Assembly: GCF_050409585.1 (NCBI RefSeq)
Contig: NZ_JBNUPE010000009.1
Location: forward strand, 17,394 to 81,393
Direction of reading: 5' to 3'
DNA length: 64,000 bases
DNA from: Facklamia sp050409585
Lineage (GTDB): Bacteria; Bacillota; Bacilli; Lactobacillales; Aerococcaceae
The position numbers and the translations under genes were made by a program. How positions within the stretch are numbered: position 1 is the stretch's first letter; each line of letters begins with the position of its first letter. Of this stretch, positions 25,872-33,844 are shown one piece after another. The notes under the pieces are model-generated. The model saw only the letters and a list, made by a program, of their open reading frames with translations, had not been told where the DNA came from and ran no database searches.

Positions 25872-26492
25872 ATGGGGGATAGACCCATCATCATCGGTGT
25901 CACTGGTGGATCAGGTTCTGGTAAATCAAGTGTTAGCAAGCGAATATTAGAACAGTTTACTGAGATGTCCGTTTTGGTCTTAGCACAAGATAATTATTAT
26001 AAAGACCAAAGCCATCTGACATTTGAGGAAAGATTAAAGACGAATTACGACCATCCCTTTGCTTTTGACAATGATTTATTTTTTGAACATATCCAAGCTT
26101 TTATAAGAGGTGAAACAATTGAAGTCCCTATTTATGATTTTGTGAACTACACGCGTTCGCTTGAAACACGTAGAGAAGCTTCACGTGACGTGCTAATCTT
26201 AGAAGGGATTTTAATTTTTGAAGATAAAATGATTCGTGACTTATGTGATATTAAAATATATGTCGATACGGAAGATGATATTCGCCTTTCTAGAAGAATT
26301 AAACGCGATGTCATTAAAAGAGGACGTTCTGTAGAATCTGTTCTTGAACAGTACGAAACAGTTGCCAAGCCGATGCATCATCAATTTACTGAGCCAACTA
26401 AACGCTATGCAGATATTATTGTCCCGGAAGGCGGCCATAATCATGTGGCCATAGATTTATTAGTTACTAAAATTAACACAATTATTAATTAA
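25872..26492 (+). CDS. udk: Uridine kinase
   Basis: A 206-aa P-loop nucleoside kinase. Walker A GVTGGSGSGKSS at residues 9-20; DNYYKDQ, YDHPFAFDND and RRIKRDVIKRGRS are uridine-kinase signatures. It phosphorylates uridine and cytidine for pyrimidine salvage in the cytoplasm. It is followed by greA after 19 nt and probably shares its transcript, as in many Firmicutes. GGGAG lies 6 nt before ATG. Confidence 0.95.
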   Translation: MGDRPIIIGVTGGSGSGKSSVSKRILEQFTEMSVLVLAQDNYYKDQSHLTFEERLKTNYDHPFAFDNDLFFEHIQAFIRGETIEVPIYDFVNYTRSLETRREASRDVLILEGILIFEDKMIRDLCDIKIYVDTEDDIRLSRRIKRDVIKRGRSVESVLEQYETVAKPMHHQFTEPTKRYADIIVPEGGHNHVAIDLLVTKINTIIN

Positions 26493-26511
26493 TTTGAAGG
26501 AGTATTAACAG

Positions 26512-26991
26512 ATGGCAGATAAAACATATCCAATGACCCTAGAAGGTAAGAAAAAAATTGAAGCTGAATTAGAAGATTTAAAAGTAAATAAACGAGCTGA
26601 AATTATTGAACGCATTAAAGTAGCCCGGTCTTTTGGTGATCTTTCTGAAAACTCAGAATATGAATCAGCAAAAGATGAACAAGCTTTCGTTGAAGGACGT
26701 ATTTCAACATTAGAAAATATGATGCGCTTTGCTGAAATTATTGATGATAAAAATGTTGCGGCTAATGAAGTAACATTGGGTCGTACCGTGACTTTTAACG
26801 AATTGCCTGATGGTCCTGAAGAAGCATATACCATTGTTGGCTCTGCTGAAGCAGACCCAATGGAATATAAGATTTCTAACGATTCGCCAATGGCCAAAGC
26901 TCTATTAGGCCATAAAGTGGGTGATAAAGTAACTATTGAAACACCGGGCGGCTCATTTGATGTGGAAATTACTAAGGTGGCTAAGGCATAA
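26512..26991 (+). CDS. greA: Transcription elongation factor GreA
   Basis: A 159-aa protein of standard length. The N-terminal antiparallel coiled coil carries the acidic tip in FGDLSENSEYESAKDEQAFVEGRI; the C-terminal FKBP-like domain ends SFDVEITKVAKA. GreA enters the RNA polymerase secondary channel and promotes cleavage of backtracked transcripts. AAGGAG precedes the ATG by about 9 nt. A terminator follows directly. Confidence 0.97.
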   Translation: MADKTYPMTLEGKKKIEAELEDLKVNKRAEIIERIKVARSFGDLSENSEYESAKDEQAFVEGRISTLENMMRFAEIIDDKNVAANEVTLGRTVTFNELPDGPEEAYTIVGSAEADPMEYKISNDSPMAKALLGHKVGDKVTIETPGGSFDVEITKVAKA

Positions 26992-27005
26992 TTTATCCAA
27001 CAGTT

Positions 27006-27031
27006 AGACTCCTTTTGGGGGTCTTTTTTTA
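27006..27031 (+). terminator. Terminator after greA
   Basis: AGACTCC (27006-27012) / GGGGGTCT (27017-27024) followed by TTTTTTT. Confidence 0.9.
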
Positions 27032-27147
27032 TGCCTTTTTCTAGGATTTGTTTGCTATAATAGATGGAAGATAAGCAAAGTATTATCTTTTTTCAGTTTA
27101 TCTTTTATGCAATAATAGCAATGACTTAACAGAAGGGAGGTATTCCA

Positions 27148-27903
27148 ATGAAAGACTTCTTTCGCAAACGTATTTTTCTCACGATGATTCTTTGTATCTT
27201 TTTAATTATATTAGAATTACTTACAGATTGGCATTTTCTTGGAATGTTTGCAGGAGGATTTTTGCTCATCAGTTTGAGCCTTTATATAGAGCGCTATTGG
27301 TTGAACCGATTGATTTTAGGATTGGGTTTGATTTTGGTTATTATGACGATTGTTTTAACCAAATCATTCTGGCTATTTCTTTTAACCATCTTTTTCGCTT
27401 TAATTGTCTTTAAAAAAGAGCATATCCATGAAATGGGTAATCTTTCGGAGAGTGTTTTACATCCAGCCCCTAAAGAGTCTGAGAGTTATTACGGGATTAA
27501 ACTGCTTCAACCACAAGACCAGCAGCGAACAATCTTAGAATATCGCTCTCTTTTTGATATGCGAGAAGAAGGAACCAAGACTTCATATGAGTGGGATGAT
27601 ATTAATCTTGTATATTTTGGTGGAAATTCTATTATTGATTTAGGGAATACCCTCATTCCAGCAGGTGAGCATACGGTAGTCATTCGAAAAATGTTTGGCC
27701 GTGTTCGTTTAATCATTCCGAGGGATATTGGCTTGAAAATGAATATATCTTTAATTAGTGGCAATGTTTTATTTGAATCTCAAGACTATGTATTAACATT
27801 GGAAAACTTTAAATGGCGTAGTCCCGATTATCAACAGGCTAACCGCAAATTAAATGTTATTATTTCAAGCTTTATAGGAGATGTAGAGGTGATTATTTTA
27901 TGA
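27148..27903 (+). CDS. liaF: LiaF-like membrane protein of a cell-envelope stress system
   Basis: A 251-aa protein: four hydrophobic helices in residues 1-95, then a soluble beta-rich C-terminal domain (DUF2154/LiaF type; YFGGNSIIDLGNTLIPAGEHTVVIRKMFG is characteristic, split around residue 155-180). LiaF proteins hold the partner kinase inactive until cell-wall stress. The stop overlaps the kinase start by 4 nt (ATGA), so the two are translationally coupled. AGGGAGG lies 9 nt upstream of ATG. Confidence 0.9.
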   Translation: MKDFFRKRIFLTMILCIFLIILELLTDWHFLGMFAGGFLLISLSLYIERYWLNRLILGLGLILVIMTIVLTKSFWLFLLTIFFALIVFKKEHIHEMGNLSESVLHPAPKESESYYGIKLLQPQDQQRTILEYRSLFDMREEGTKTSYEWDDINLVYFGGNSIIDLGNTLIPAGEHTVVIRKMFGRVRLIIPRDIGLKMNISLISGNVLFESQDYVLTLENFKWRSPDYQQANRKLNVIISSFIGDVEVIIL

Positions 27904-28961
27904 ATTTACGGTTATGGATTCGTATCTTACTCAATCAATTAATTATTACATTGCTGATCTGTTTTTTTGTGGTTGGTCTTTGTGCATGGCAACTACCAGC
28001 TTTTAATATTGAAGACCTTTTTATAATTAAGATCTGGGACGTTCGATTATTTATCTGGGTAGTAGCTATTATTATTGCCTTCTCAGTCATCTATAGTTTA
28101 TATCTTACCTTTTCACTAAATGATTCTTATGAACTGATTCGAGCAAAAATCAATTGGTTATTGTTAGGCAAATATCACCATCCGATCTTCAATAAAACCA
28201 ACCGTAAATCCAGTCTCTATACACAAGATTATAGCTTGGCCCAAGATATTAACCGCCTGCGCAATCGCTTGGTTGATTTGACTGAAGACTTACAAGAATT
28301 TACAGCTGCTCCGGTCTTTGTCGGTGAAGAGACTAAGGAAGAAATTATCGAACATGAGCGTAGTCGCATAGCACGTGAACTTCATGATTCGGTATCCCAA
28401 CAATTATTTGCTGCTATGATGATGTTGTCAGCTATTACTGAATCCTATCCTGAAGAGGAAAACCCTAAATTAAGTGCTAAGCTTGAAAAAATTGAATCGG
28501 TCATTGGAAATGCTCAAACTGAAATGCGAGCCTTGCTCTTACATTTACGACCGGTTGACTTACAAGGAAAATCACTGCAACAAGGAATTAATAATTTGCT
28601 ATTAGAACTACAAGCCAAAATACCTCTAGAACTGACTTGGGAATTAGATGATCCTAGACTAGAAACGGGAATCGAAGACCATCTCTTTCGGATTATTCAA
28701 GAAGCGGTGTCGAATACTATGCGGCATGCTCGAGCAAATAAATTAGATGTTTATCTAAGAGAAACAATGGATATGATAAATATTCGCATTGTTGATGATG
28801 GACGTGGCTTTGATCCTGTTCAATCGAAAAAGTCAGGCTCTTATGGTTTAACCAATATCCAAGAAAGAGTGAAGGGGATGGGAGGGGCGGTTTCGATAAT
28901 TTCTTCTCCAGGGCAGGGAACGGTTGTCGATATTAAGTTGCCTTATAAACTTAAAAAATAA
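27900..28961 (+). CDS. liaS: Sensor histidine kinase, LiaS/VraS type
   Basis: A 353-aa intramembrane-sensing kinase: two N-terminal helices (about 10-32 and 45-70) with almost no extracellular loop, a HAMP-like linker, HisKA_3 dimerisation with the phospho-His in RSRIARELHDSVSQQLF, and an HATPase_c domain (EAVSNTMRHARANK, DDGRGFDP, GSYGLTNIQERV). Together with the genes either side it forms a LiaFSR/VraTSR three-component system responding to lipid II-binding antibiotics and envelope damage in related bacteria. Confidence 0.92.
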   Translation: MNLRLWIRILLNQLIITLLICFFVVGLCAWQLPAFNIEDLFIIKIWDVRLFIWVVAIIIAFSVIYSLYLTFSLNDSYELIRAKINWLLLGKYHHPIFNKTNRKSSLYTQDYSLAQDINRLRNRLVDLTEDLQEFTAAPVFVGEETKEEIIEHERSRIARELHDSVSQQLFAAMMMLSAITESYPEEENPKLSAKLEKIESVIGNAQTEMRALLLHLRPVDLQGKSLQQGINNLLLELQAKIPLELTWELDDPRLETGIEDHLFRIIQEAVSNTMRHARANKLDVYLRETMDMINIRIVDDGRGFDPVQSKKSGSYGLTNIQERVKGMGGAVSIISSPGQGTVVDIKLPYKLKK

Positions 28962-28986
28962 AATTATAAAATAAAGGAGTCAGTGT

Positions 28987-29619
28987 ATGATAAAAGTATT
29001 ATTAGTTGATGACCACGAAATGGTCAGGCTAGGTGTTTCGTCTTATCTAAGTATTCAAGAAGATATGGAAGTGGTGGGAGAAGCTAATAATGGCTTAGTA
29101 GGTTATCATCGTGCCCTGGATTTACGACCGGATGTTATTTTGATGGACTTAGTCATGGATACCATGGACGGAATTGAAGCCACGCAAAAAATTATGCAAG
29201 AGTGGCCCGAAGCTAAAATTATTATCGTGACATCTTTCTTAGATGACGAAAAAGTATATCCAGCTATTGAAGCAGGAGCTCAATCATATATCCTAAAAAC
29301 TTCATCAGCTAAAGAAATCGCCGAGGCTATTCGCTCAACCTACCAAGGTAAGAGCGTGATGCAGGATGAAGTTACGCAAAAGATGCTAAATCGCGAAACC
29401 GAAGAAAGGCAAGTCCATCTGCATGATGATTTGACCAATCGTGAGCGTGAAGTCTTAGGATTGATTGCTAGAGGGTATTCCAATCAAGCGATTGCAGAAG
29501 AGTTGTTTATCACTTTAAAGACGGTAAAAACCCACGTTTCTAATATCCTATCAAAATTAGAAGTGGATGATCGCACACAAGCGACGATATATGCTTTCCA
29601 ACATAATTTGGTGGATTAA
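28987..29619 (+). CDS. liaR: Response regulator, LiaR/VraR type (NarL family)
   Basis: A 210-aa regulator. Receiver domain 1-120 with DDHEMVR acidic pocket, phospho-Asp in VILMDLVMDTMDG, and the Thr/Lys switch residues (IIVTSF, LKTSS). The LuxR-type helix-turn-helix is at about 145-205 (LTNREREVLGLIARGYSNQ, then TLKTVKTHVSNIL). Last gene of the lia operon, 25 nt after the kinase. Likely activates this operon and envelope-repair genes. Confidence 0.93.
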   Translation: MIKVLLVDDHEMVRLGVSSYLSIQEDMEVVGEANNGLVGYHRALDLRPDVILMDLVMDTMDGIEATQKIMQEWPEAKIIIVTSFLDDEKVYPAIEAGAQSYILKTSSAKEIAEAIRSTYQGKSVMQDEVTQKMLNRETEERQVHLHDDLTNREREVLGLIARGYSNQAIAEELFITLKTVKTHVSNILSKLEVDDRTQATIYAFQHNLVD

Positions 29620-29681
29620 GCAAAAAACTCGCTCAGATAAAAAAATTGCTATATGATAGATTCAGTTTATAGAGGAGGGAG

Positions 29682-30020
29682 TTGTTGCATTTGATTGCAA
29701 CAAAGCATATGAAACTAACAGTAACAAATAAAGCAGCAGATTGGTTTAAGGAAGAAATAGGATTTAGCCAAGGTGCTGGTGTTCGCTTTAAAACAAAAAT
29801 TTATGGATCGAGCCCTTTTGACAATGGTTTTGGGATTGCCATTGATTCTGTTCAGCCAGAAGACCCTTTAGTCACTTATCAAGCGCCCAATGGGGTCCTC
29901 TTCTTTATTGAACAAGATGACGAATGGTTTTTTGATGAATATGATTTAGAGGTAACTCTTGATGAAAGACTCTGTGAACCCACTTACAATTACATTAAGA
30001 ATGGTCATTCCATTCATTAA
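29682..30020 (+). CDS. HesB/YadR-like (IscA fold) protein lacking cluster cysteines
   Basis: A protein of 103-112 aa resembling the Gram-positive HesB/YfhF group: MKLTVTNKAADWFKEEIGF, GVRFKTKIYGSSPFDNGFGIAI, FFIEQDDEWFFDEYDLEVTLDE. No cysteines of the A-type Fe-S scaffold are present near the C-terminus except Cys near RLCEPTY, so classic cluster binding is doubtful. Start is ambiguous: AGGAGGGA at 29673-29680 fits TTG 29685 or 29691 better than TTG 29682; ATG 29709 matches the family N-terminus but lacks a close site. Confidence 0.75.
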   Translation: MLHLIATKHMKLTVTNKAADWFKEEIGFSQGAGVRFKTKIYGSSPFDNGFGIAIDSVQPEDPLVTYQAPNGVLFFIEQDDEWFFDEYDLEVTLDERLCEPTYNYIKNGHSIH

Positions 30021-30035
30021 ATGAGGAGGATATTT

Positions 30036-30638
30036 GTGTCAGCATTACAAAATCAAAACGCTATGAAAACTAAACGCTTAGTTATTTTAAGTATCTTCAT
30101 GGCTATTATCCTATTACAAACTTGGGTACCTTTTCTAGGCTATATAGCCATACCCCCATTAAATATTACTATTATTCATGTAACGGTAATTGTAGCGACC
30201 TTATGGTTAGGCACTAAAGATGGTTTTATTATCGGAGCATTTTGGGGCTTGAACTCCTTGATTCGTGCTTATGTTATGCCAACATCGCCCATGTATGTTT
30301 ATGTCTTTTCTTCACCATTAGTCTCACTTTTACCACGGATGATTATGCCTTTGATTGTTGGATGGTTTGCCCACCAAGCTCAAGATAAAATTCAAGATCG
30401 CTTGCGCTATATGATAGCAGGGGCCTTAGGTTCAATCTTAAATACAGTTTTCGTCTTAGGGGCAATTGGCCTCTTTAAACAGGCAGAGTATTCACAAATT
30501 AGTGGAGCCAATCTCGATAGTTTATGGCAGGTGCTCGGTGGTATTGTGTTAGTGAATGGTGTACCTGAGATGATCTTTTCAATTTTAGTGACGCCAATTT
30601 TACTGAATGCCGTCAAAAAATTACCTCAAACTCTTTAA
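30036..30638 (+). CDS. ECF transporter S component, substrate unknown
   Basis: A 200-aa membrane protein with about six helices, the size and pattern of ECF vitamin-transport S components (TKRLVILSIFMAIILLQTWVPFLGY, an Asn/Gly-rich middle, GIVLVNGVPEMIFSILVTPIL). Such proteins capture a vitamin and use a shared EcfAA'T module encoded elsewhere. The substrate is not readable; pantothenate or another water-soluble vitamin is possible. An ATG at 30021 lies inside the AGGAGG ribosome site, so GTG 30036 with 6-nt spacing is the real start. It abuts the HesB-like gene. Confidence 0.75.
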   Translation: MSALQNQNAMKTKRLVILSIFMAIILLQTWVPFLGYIAIPPLNITIIHVTVIVATLWLGTKDGFIIGAFWGLNSLIRAYVMPTSPMYVYVFSSPLVSLLPRMIMPLIVGWFAHQAQDKIQDRLRYMIAGALGSILNTVFVLGAIGLFKQAEYSQISGANLDSLWQVLGGIVLVNGVPEMIFSILVTPILLNAVKKLPQTL

Positions 30639-30682
30639 GTAGGAAGTCCAAGATAATTCGTCTAAAAGCTGACTGACCTTCT

Positions 30683-30711
30683 TTGACATTTCCTCATGGA
30701 GATGCTAGTAT
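30683..30711 (+). promoter_or_regulatory. Promoter of ssrA
   Basis: -35 TTGACA (30683-30688), 17-nt spacer, -10 TAGTAT (30706-30711), 19 nt before the tmRNA 5' end. Confidence 0.85.
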
Positions 30712-30729
30712 GTATTTATACCTTTAATT

Positions 30730-31089
30730 GGGGGTGTCATGGTTTCGACAGGTGTTGTTCGAACCTTGGATGCGTCAGGTAGGCAGCGACTACCTCACCA
30801 ACGCTACAGTTAAATATAACTGCAAACAATAATAACAATTTAGCTTTAGCTGCCTAAAAACAGCTGGCTAAGATCAGCCTAGCATCGCCCATGTGTTAGT
30901 TCCTGGTCTCAAATTAGTGGGATACGCTAAGTCTTTCCGTCTGTAAGCCTTAGAAGAGATAAGCAGACTCGCAAACACAAACGCCTGTTGGTCGGCTATG
31001 TGGAAGCTAAATAACAATAGACGCAACTATTGACGTAGATTCTTTGGTGGCGAGACATTTGGACAGGGGTTCGACTCCCCTCATCTCCA
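30730..31089 (+). ncRNA. ssrA: tmRNA
   Basis: One-piece tmRNA of about 360 nt. The 5' end GGGGGTGTCATGG pairs with CATCTCC at 31082-31088, with A31089 as discriminator; CCA is not encoded. The T-arm is GGGGTTCGACTCCCC. The tag frame starts at GCA 30822 and ends at TAA 30855-30857, giving ANNNNNLALAA (plus the charged Ala), with the usual LAA protease signal. It rescues stalled ribosomes with SmpB. The 3' end is the integration site of the 13.7-kb element and is restored intact at the left junction. Confidence 0.97.
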
Positions 31090-31093
31090 TTGT
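31074..31093 (+). repeat. attL core (direct repeat in ssrA 3' end)
   Basis: ACTCCCCTCATCTCCATTGT, spanning the last 16 nt of tmRNA and 4 nt beyond; identical copy at 44731-44750. Confidence 0.9.
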
Positions 31094-31103
31094 ATGATTT
31101 CTT

Positions 31104-31147
31104 AGGTTTTCTATCAGGCTCTAAAGCTTGATGGAAAGCCTTTTTTA
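31104..31147 (+). terminator. Terminator after tmRNA (within element)
   Basis: AGGTTTTCTATCAGGC (31104-31119) / GCTTGATGGAAAGCCT (31126-31141), pairing with G-T wobbles, then TTTTTT. As it lies inside the element, the island supplies a terminator to the host tmRNA gene. Confidence 0.75.
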
Positions 31148-31178
31148 TTTTTTCTAATTTCTCTGATTTGCTTTTATT

Positions 31179-31209
31179 TGGCATTCATGGCATTCATTTT
31201 GGCATTCAT
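31179..31209. repeat. Integrase arm-type repeats, left end
   Basis: Three direct copies of TGGCATTCAT at 31179-31188, 31188-31197 and 31200-31209, just beyond the int stop codon. The same motif occurs twice at the right end (44674-44695). Position and pairing with attR copies suggest arm-binding sites for the tyrosine integrase. Confidence 0.7.
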
Positions 31210-31217
31210 TTCGAATT

Positions 31218-32339
31218 TTAACTAGTCATAAACTTAGCAAATTGAGTAGCAGTTTCTTCTTGTCTTTCTTTGGTAACGTGAGTATAAATATTCATTGTGG
31301 TCTGAATATCTGAATGGCCAAGGCGCTTTTTAACAACTTCCATGCTGACACCTGCTTCAAAGAGTAGAGAACAATGAGTATGTCTTAGACCATGAGCAGT
31401 GATATTAGGTAATCCTGCTTGCTCTTGAGCTTTAATTAAGTTCTTTCTAATTTGGCTTGAAGTCATGTGTTTATTAGTGCTATCCACTGGGAAAACTAAT
31501 TGACTATTTGACCGCTTACCTATGAGCATAAGAATTTTCTTTTGTTCCATCTGCCACAGTTTCAGTATATTCATTGTTTCTTGATCTACTGTTATAAGTC
31601 TTATAGATGATTGACTTTTAGGCGGTTGAACGATTAAAGAGTTGCCAATCCCTCTAGTAAGAGCTTTATTAATATCAACAGTAAGGTCTTTAAAATGAAT
31701 ATCTTTCCAAGTCAACGCTAATAGCTCACCTTGTCGCATGCCTGAATAGGCTAATAAGCGGAATAGGGCGAGCCATTTTTTATTGTCATTTTTTTCCAAA
31801 GTATCCAGTAATTCATTCAGTTGATCTTTAGAATAAAAGTTTTCAAAATCATTATTTGATTTCTTTTCTCTAGGCAAATCTACTTTATCTACTGGACTTT
31901 TAGAAATTAGATCCATTTTAACCGCCTTTTGAAAGACCTTATCTAAGTATCTAACCATAATTTTGTATCTCACAAACTCATTTGACCACTTATTAACGAG
32001 TTCTTGAATCTCTAAGGGGTTTATATCTTCAATTGCTAAACTCCCTAAAACAGGCAATATATGCAGTTTAAAGATGGTCATAGTTTTATGGTAGGTGCTT
32101 TCTCTAACTTCATTATAGTATTGAGTTTCCCATAAATTAAAAACTTCTTTATAGGTTCTTGATACAGGCTTATTGATAGGATTATCATTCAATATTCTTG
32201 CTTCAGCTAATTTAGCTTCTTTTAAAGACTTGAAACCTCTTCTTGTAGTCTTTCTAATTTTACCTCTACTATCTTTTCCCAAATAAACTTGAACTAAATA
32301 ACGGGTGCTACCGTTTTTCAATTTATATTCTTTAATCAT
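31218..32339 (-). CDS. int: Tyrosine-type site-specific integrase
   Basis: A 373-aa recombinase. The N-terminal arm-binding domain (residues ~1-55: STRYLVQVYLGKDSRGKIRKTTRRGF) is followed by a SAM-like core-binding domain (about 60-160). The catalytic domain holds Arg in YSGMRQGELLALTW, then HGLRHTHCSLL, His of LGHSDIQTTMNIY and the nucleophile Tyr in the same segment. It catalyses integration and excision at the ssrA att site 100 nt away. Size and domain order match Gram-positive phage, PICI and ICE integrases. Confidence 0.95.
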   Translation of the reverse strand: MIKEYKLKNGSTRYLVQVYLGKDSRGKIRKTTRRGFKSLKEAKLAEARILNDNPINKPVSRTYKEVFNLWETQYYNEVRESTYHKTMTIFKLHILPVLGSLAIEDINPLEIQELVNKWSNEFVRYKIMVRYLDKVFQKAVKMDLISKSPVDKVDLPREKKSNNDFENFYSKDQLNELLDTLEKNDNKKWLALFRLLAYSGMRQGELLALTWKDIHFKDLTVDINKALTRGIGNSLIVQPPKSQSSIRLITVDQETMNILKLWQMEQKKILMLIGKRSNSQLVFPVDSTNKHMTSSQIRKNLIKAQEQAGLPNITAHGLRHTHCSLLFEAGVSMEVVKKRLGHSDIQTTMNIYTHVTKERQEETATQFAKFMTS

Positions 32340-32355
32340 TTTATTTTCCTTTCCA

Positions 32356-32374
32356 CCTAGTGCGCTCCCCAGTG
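32356..32374 (+). repeat. 19-bp element repeat, copy 1
   Basis: CCTAGTGCGCTCCCCAGTG between int and the repressor gene; identical copy at 33708-33726. A shorter match to its complement, GGGAGCGCAC, lies at about 36486-36495 at the end of the primase gene. Confidence 0.8.
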
Positions 32375-32405
32375 ACTATGATGGTGTGGAAGAAAAATCA
32401 GATAA

Positions 32406-33065
32406 TTAATGATTATCTTTATATTTTAGTTCGATTCTTTGTAATTCTTCGAAAACTTCATTTTTAAGACGAGTTATTTCTTCTAAAAGATTTTCGTTCA
32501 TATCTTCATTAAGATAGTAGTTATATTCTCCAGTTTTTAAAGACATATAGTAATAATCATGATACTTATCAAAAGCCCTATTAACTTCATACATTAATTG
32601 ATTTAAGGCAGAAATTTCTAAAGACTTTGTATTAATCCAATGATTATAAGCTTTTTGCTTTTGTAGTTTAAATTTTTCTTCAAACTGTTCTTTGGAATCA
32701 AACATTTCAGAAACTTTAGGAGCATATTCGTGAAAATAACTTAAATAAACTTCTTTATAAATAGGGTCTTTTAACTTTTCTATTATAGTAGAGTCATTCT
32801 CAATTTCATTTTTGAAATCTTTTAAACGATTAATAATATATTCTTCTAAACTTCCATATAACAATTGATCCACTGAAATGTTTGCTAATTCAGAAATAAT
32901 TGATAGTCTTTCTGGATTAGGTAAATACCTCCCATTTTCCCAACCTGAAACTAGTCCTCTATTTGCAGGCGGGTCAAAGTGTTTTCCAAATACTTCAGCA
33001 GTTTCCCCAAGAGAAAATCTTATCTCTTTTATACGCCTTCCTACACTTAGTTTATCTATATCCAA
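32406..33065 (-). CDS. XRE-family repressor (CI/Stl-like master regulator)
   Basis: A 219-aa protein. The N-terminal helix-turn-helix (residues ~8-68) includes LVSGWENGRYLPNPERLSII. The C-terminal ~150 residues are mostly helical with no Ser-Lys protease dyad, so RecA-mediated self-cleavage is not expected. It is divergent from the Cro-like gene across a 150-bp region full of repeated operator-like sequence. By position it is the element's switch repressor; PICI repressors of this kind are often relieved by a helper-phage protein instead of SOS. Confidence 0.85.
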   Translation of the reverse strand: MDIDKLSVGRRIKEIRFSLGETAEVFGKHFDPPANRGLVSGWENGRYLPNPERLSIISELANISVDQLLYGSLEEYIINRLKDFKNEIENDSTIIEKLKDPIYKEVYLSYFHEYAPKVSEMFDSKEQFEEKFKLQKQKAYNHWINTKSLEISALNQLMYEVNRAFDKYHDYYYMSLKTGEYNYYLNEDMNENLLEEITRLKNEVFEELQRIELKYKDNH

Positions 33066-33090
33066 TTTATCACATTCCTTTCTTTGTAAT

Positions 33091-33119
33091 TAGTATATAA
33101 TCTTTCAACAAATTTTACA
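33091..33119 (-). promoter_or_regulatory. Repressor promoter
   Basis: On the - strand TTGTAA, 17 nt, TATACT (33096-33091), about 25 nt before the repressor start. Confidence 0.55.
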
Positions 33120-33200
33120 ATTCATTTTAATACTTTTAGTTGCAATCCATTTTAAAACATGATACATTTGTATTGAAATGGATTGCGATTCATTTTAATT
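33116..33200. promoter_or_regulatory. Divergent operator region with repeated half-sites
   Basis: GCAATCCATTTTAA at 33142-33155 and, inverted, AAATGGATTGC at 33176-33186 form a perfect 11-bp inverted repeat with a 20-nt gap. Related CATTTTAA half-sites occur just before (about 33123-33130) and after (33191-33198). The array overlaps the repressor -35 and the presumed rightward promoter, as expected of a CI/Cro-type switch. Confidence 0.7.
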
Positions 33201-33219
33201 CATAAAGGAGGGGAAAATT

Positions 33220-33411
33220 TTGAAAAATAATTTTAGAGTAATTTTAGCAGAACAAAGAAAAACAGTGGCTGAAGTTCATAAAATAACTGGTATTTCAAAA
33301 TTCACTTTAACTAATATTTATTATGAACGTACAAAAAATCCTGGTTTATCCACAATTAAAAAGATTGCTGATTATTTAGGAGTTACTATAACGGAATTAC
33401 TAGGTTATTAG
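33220..33411 (+). CDS. Cro-like XRE DNA-binding protein
   Basis: A 63-aa single-domain helix-turn-helix protein (EVHKITGISKFTLTNIYY, then LSTIKKIADYLGVTITELLG). It starts at TTG 33220 after AGGAGGGG. First rightward gene, facing the repressor. Presumed to antagonise or fine-tune it. Its stop is 12 nt before the next start, so the two are co-transcribed. Confidence 0.85.
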   Translation: MKNNFRVILAEQRKTVAEVHKITGISKFTLTNIYYERTKNPGLSTIKKIADYLGVTITELLGY

Positions 33412-33423
33412 GAGGTGATAAAA

Positions 33424-33705
33424 ATGGAACAGCCACAATTGCAGGTAATACTAACACCCGAATCACAGAAATTGTTTCTATCTAATGTGGGTAAGTTATT
33501 GGATCAAGCGATCGAGGAAGCAGTTGAGAAGTCAAAACTTTCTAAAAGATTTGTTACACAAAAAGAATTAAAGGAAATGCTTCAAATTGGAGCAGACACT
33601 TTAAGTGATCTTGAAGCCAGAGGATTGAGAAGAATCCCTTTAGGTAGAAAGTGGCTATATGATACTGAAGAAATTGCAGAAGTCTTTAACTCAATGAAAA
33701 TTTAA
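33424..33705 (+). CDS. AlpA/Xis-like helix-turn-helix protein
   Basis: A 93-aa protein with a C-terminal MerR/AlpA-like winged helix: FVTQKELKEMLQIGADTLSDLEARGLRRIPLGRKWLYDTEEI, the layout seen in excisionases and PICI AlpA activators. The N-terminal half is a short helical region. An in-frame GTG at 33415 overlaps the GGAGGTG ribosome site, so ATG 33424 is chosen. Either excision or early-gene activation fits; the sequence does not decide. Confidence 0.75.
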   Translation: MEQPQLQVILTPESQKLFLSNVGKLLDQAIEEAVEKSKLSKRFVTQKELKEMLQIGADTLSDLEARGLRRIPLGRKWLYDTEEIAEVFNSMKI

Positions 33706-33707
33706 AT

Positions 33708-33726
33708 CCTAGTGCGCTCCCCAGTG
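33708..33726 (+). repeat. 19-bp element repeat, copy 2
   Basis: CCTAGTGCGCTCCCCAGTG, identical to 32356-32374, immediately after the AlpA-like gene. Confidence 0.8.
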
Positions 33727-33742
33727 CAGGAAGCAGGTTTAT

Positions 33743-33844
33743 ATGTTTAAACATGAAAAAACAGAGACCGGGAAGATCTCTGTAAAATTTATGAAAGATT
33801 ATTTTGGTGATGGAAGCCAAAATTTTGAAAAAATGAGTTGTTAG
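33743..33844 (+). CDS. Possible 33-aa small protein
   Basis: ATG 33743 to TAG 33842-33844 encodes a 33-residue basic peptide starting MFKHEKTETGKISVKFMKDY. A weak AGG lies about 6 nt upstream. It spans one hairpin (CAGAGA/TCTCTG) and ends in the 5' arm of a second (33835-33874). It could be a real small gene or just a structured spacer. Confidence 0.35.
   Translation: MFKHEKTETGKISVKFMKDYFGDGSQNFEKMSC

Noticed and set aside
30996..31184. 62-codon frame on the - strand over the tmRNA 3' end
   Set aside because: It is an antisense reading of tmRNA and its terminator; such DEGSRTPVQ-type peptides are a common artefact of RNA genes.
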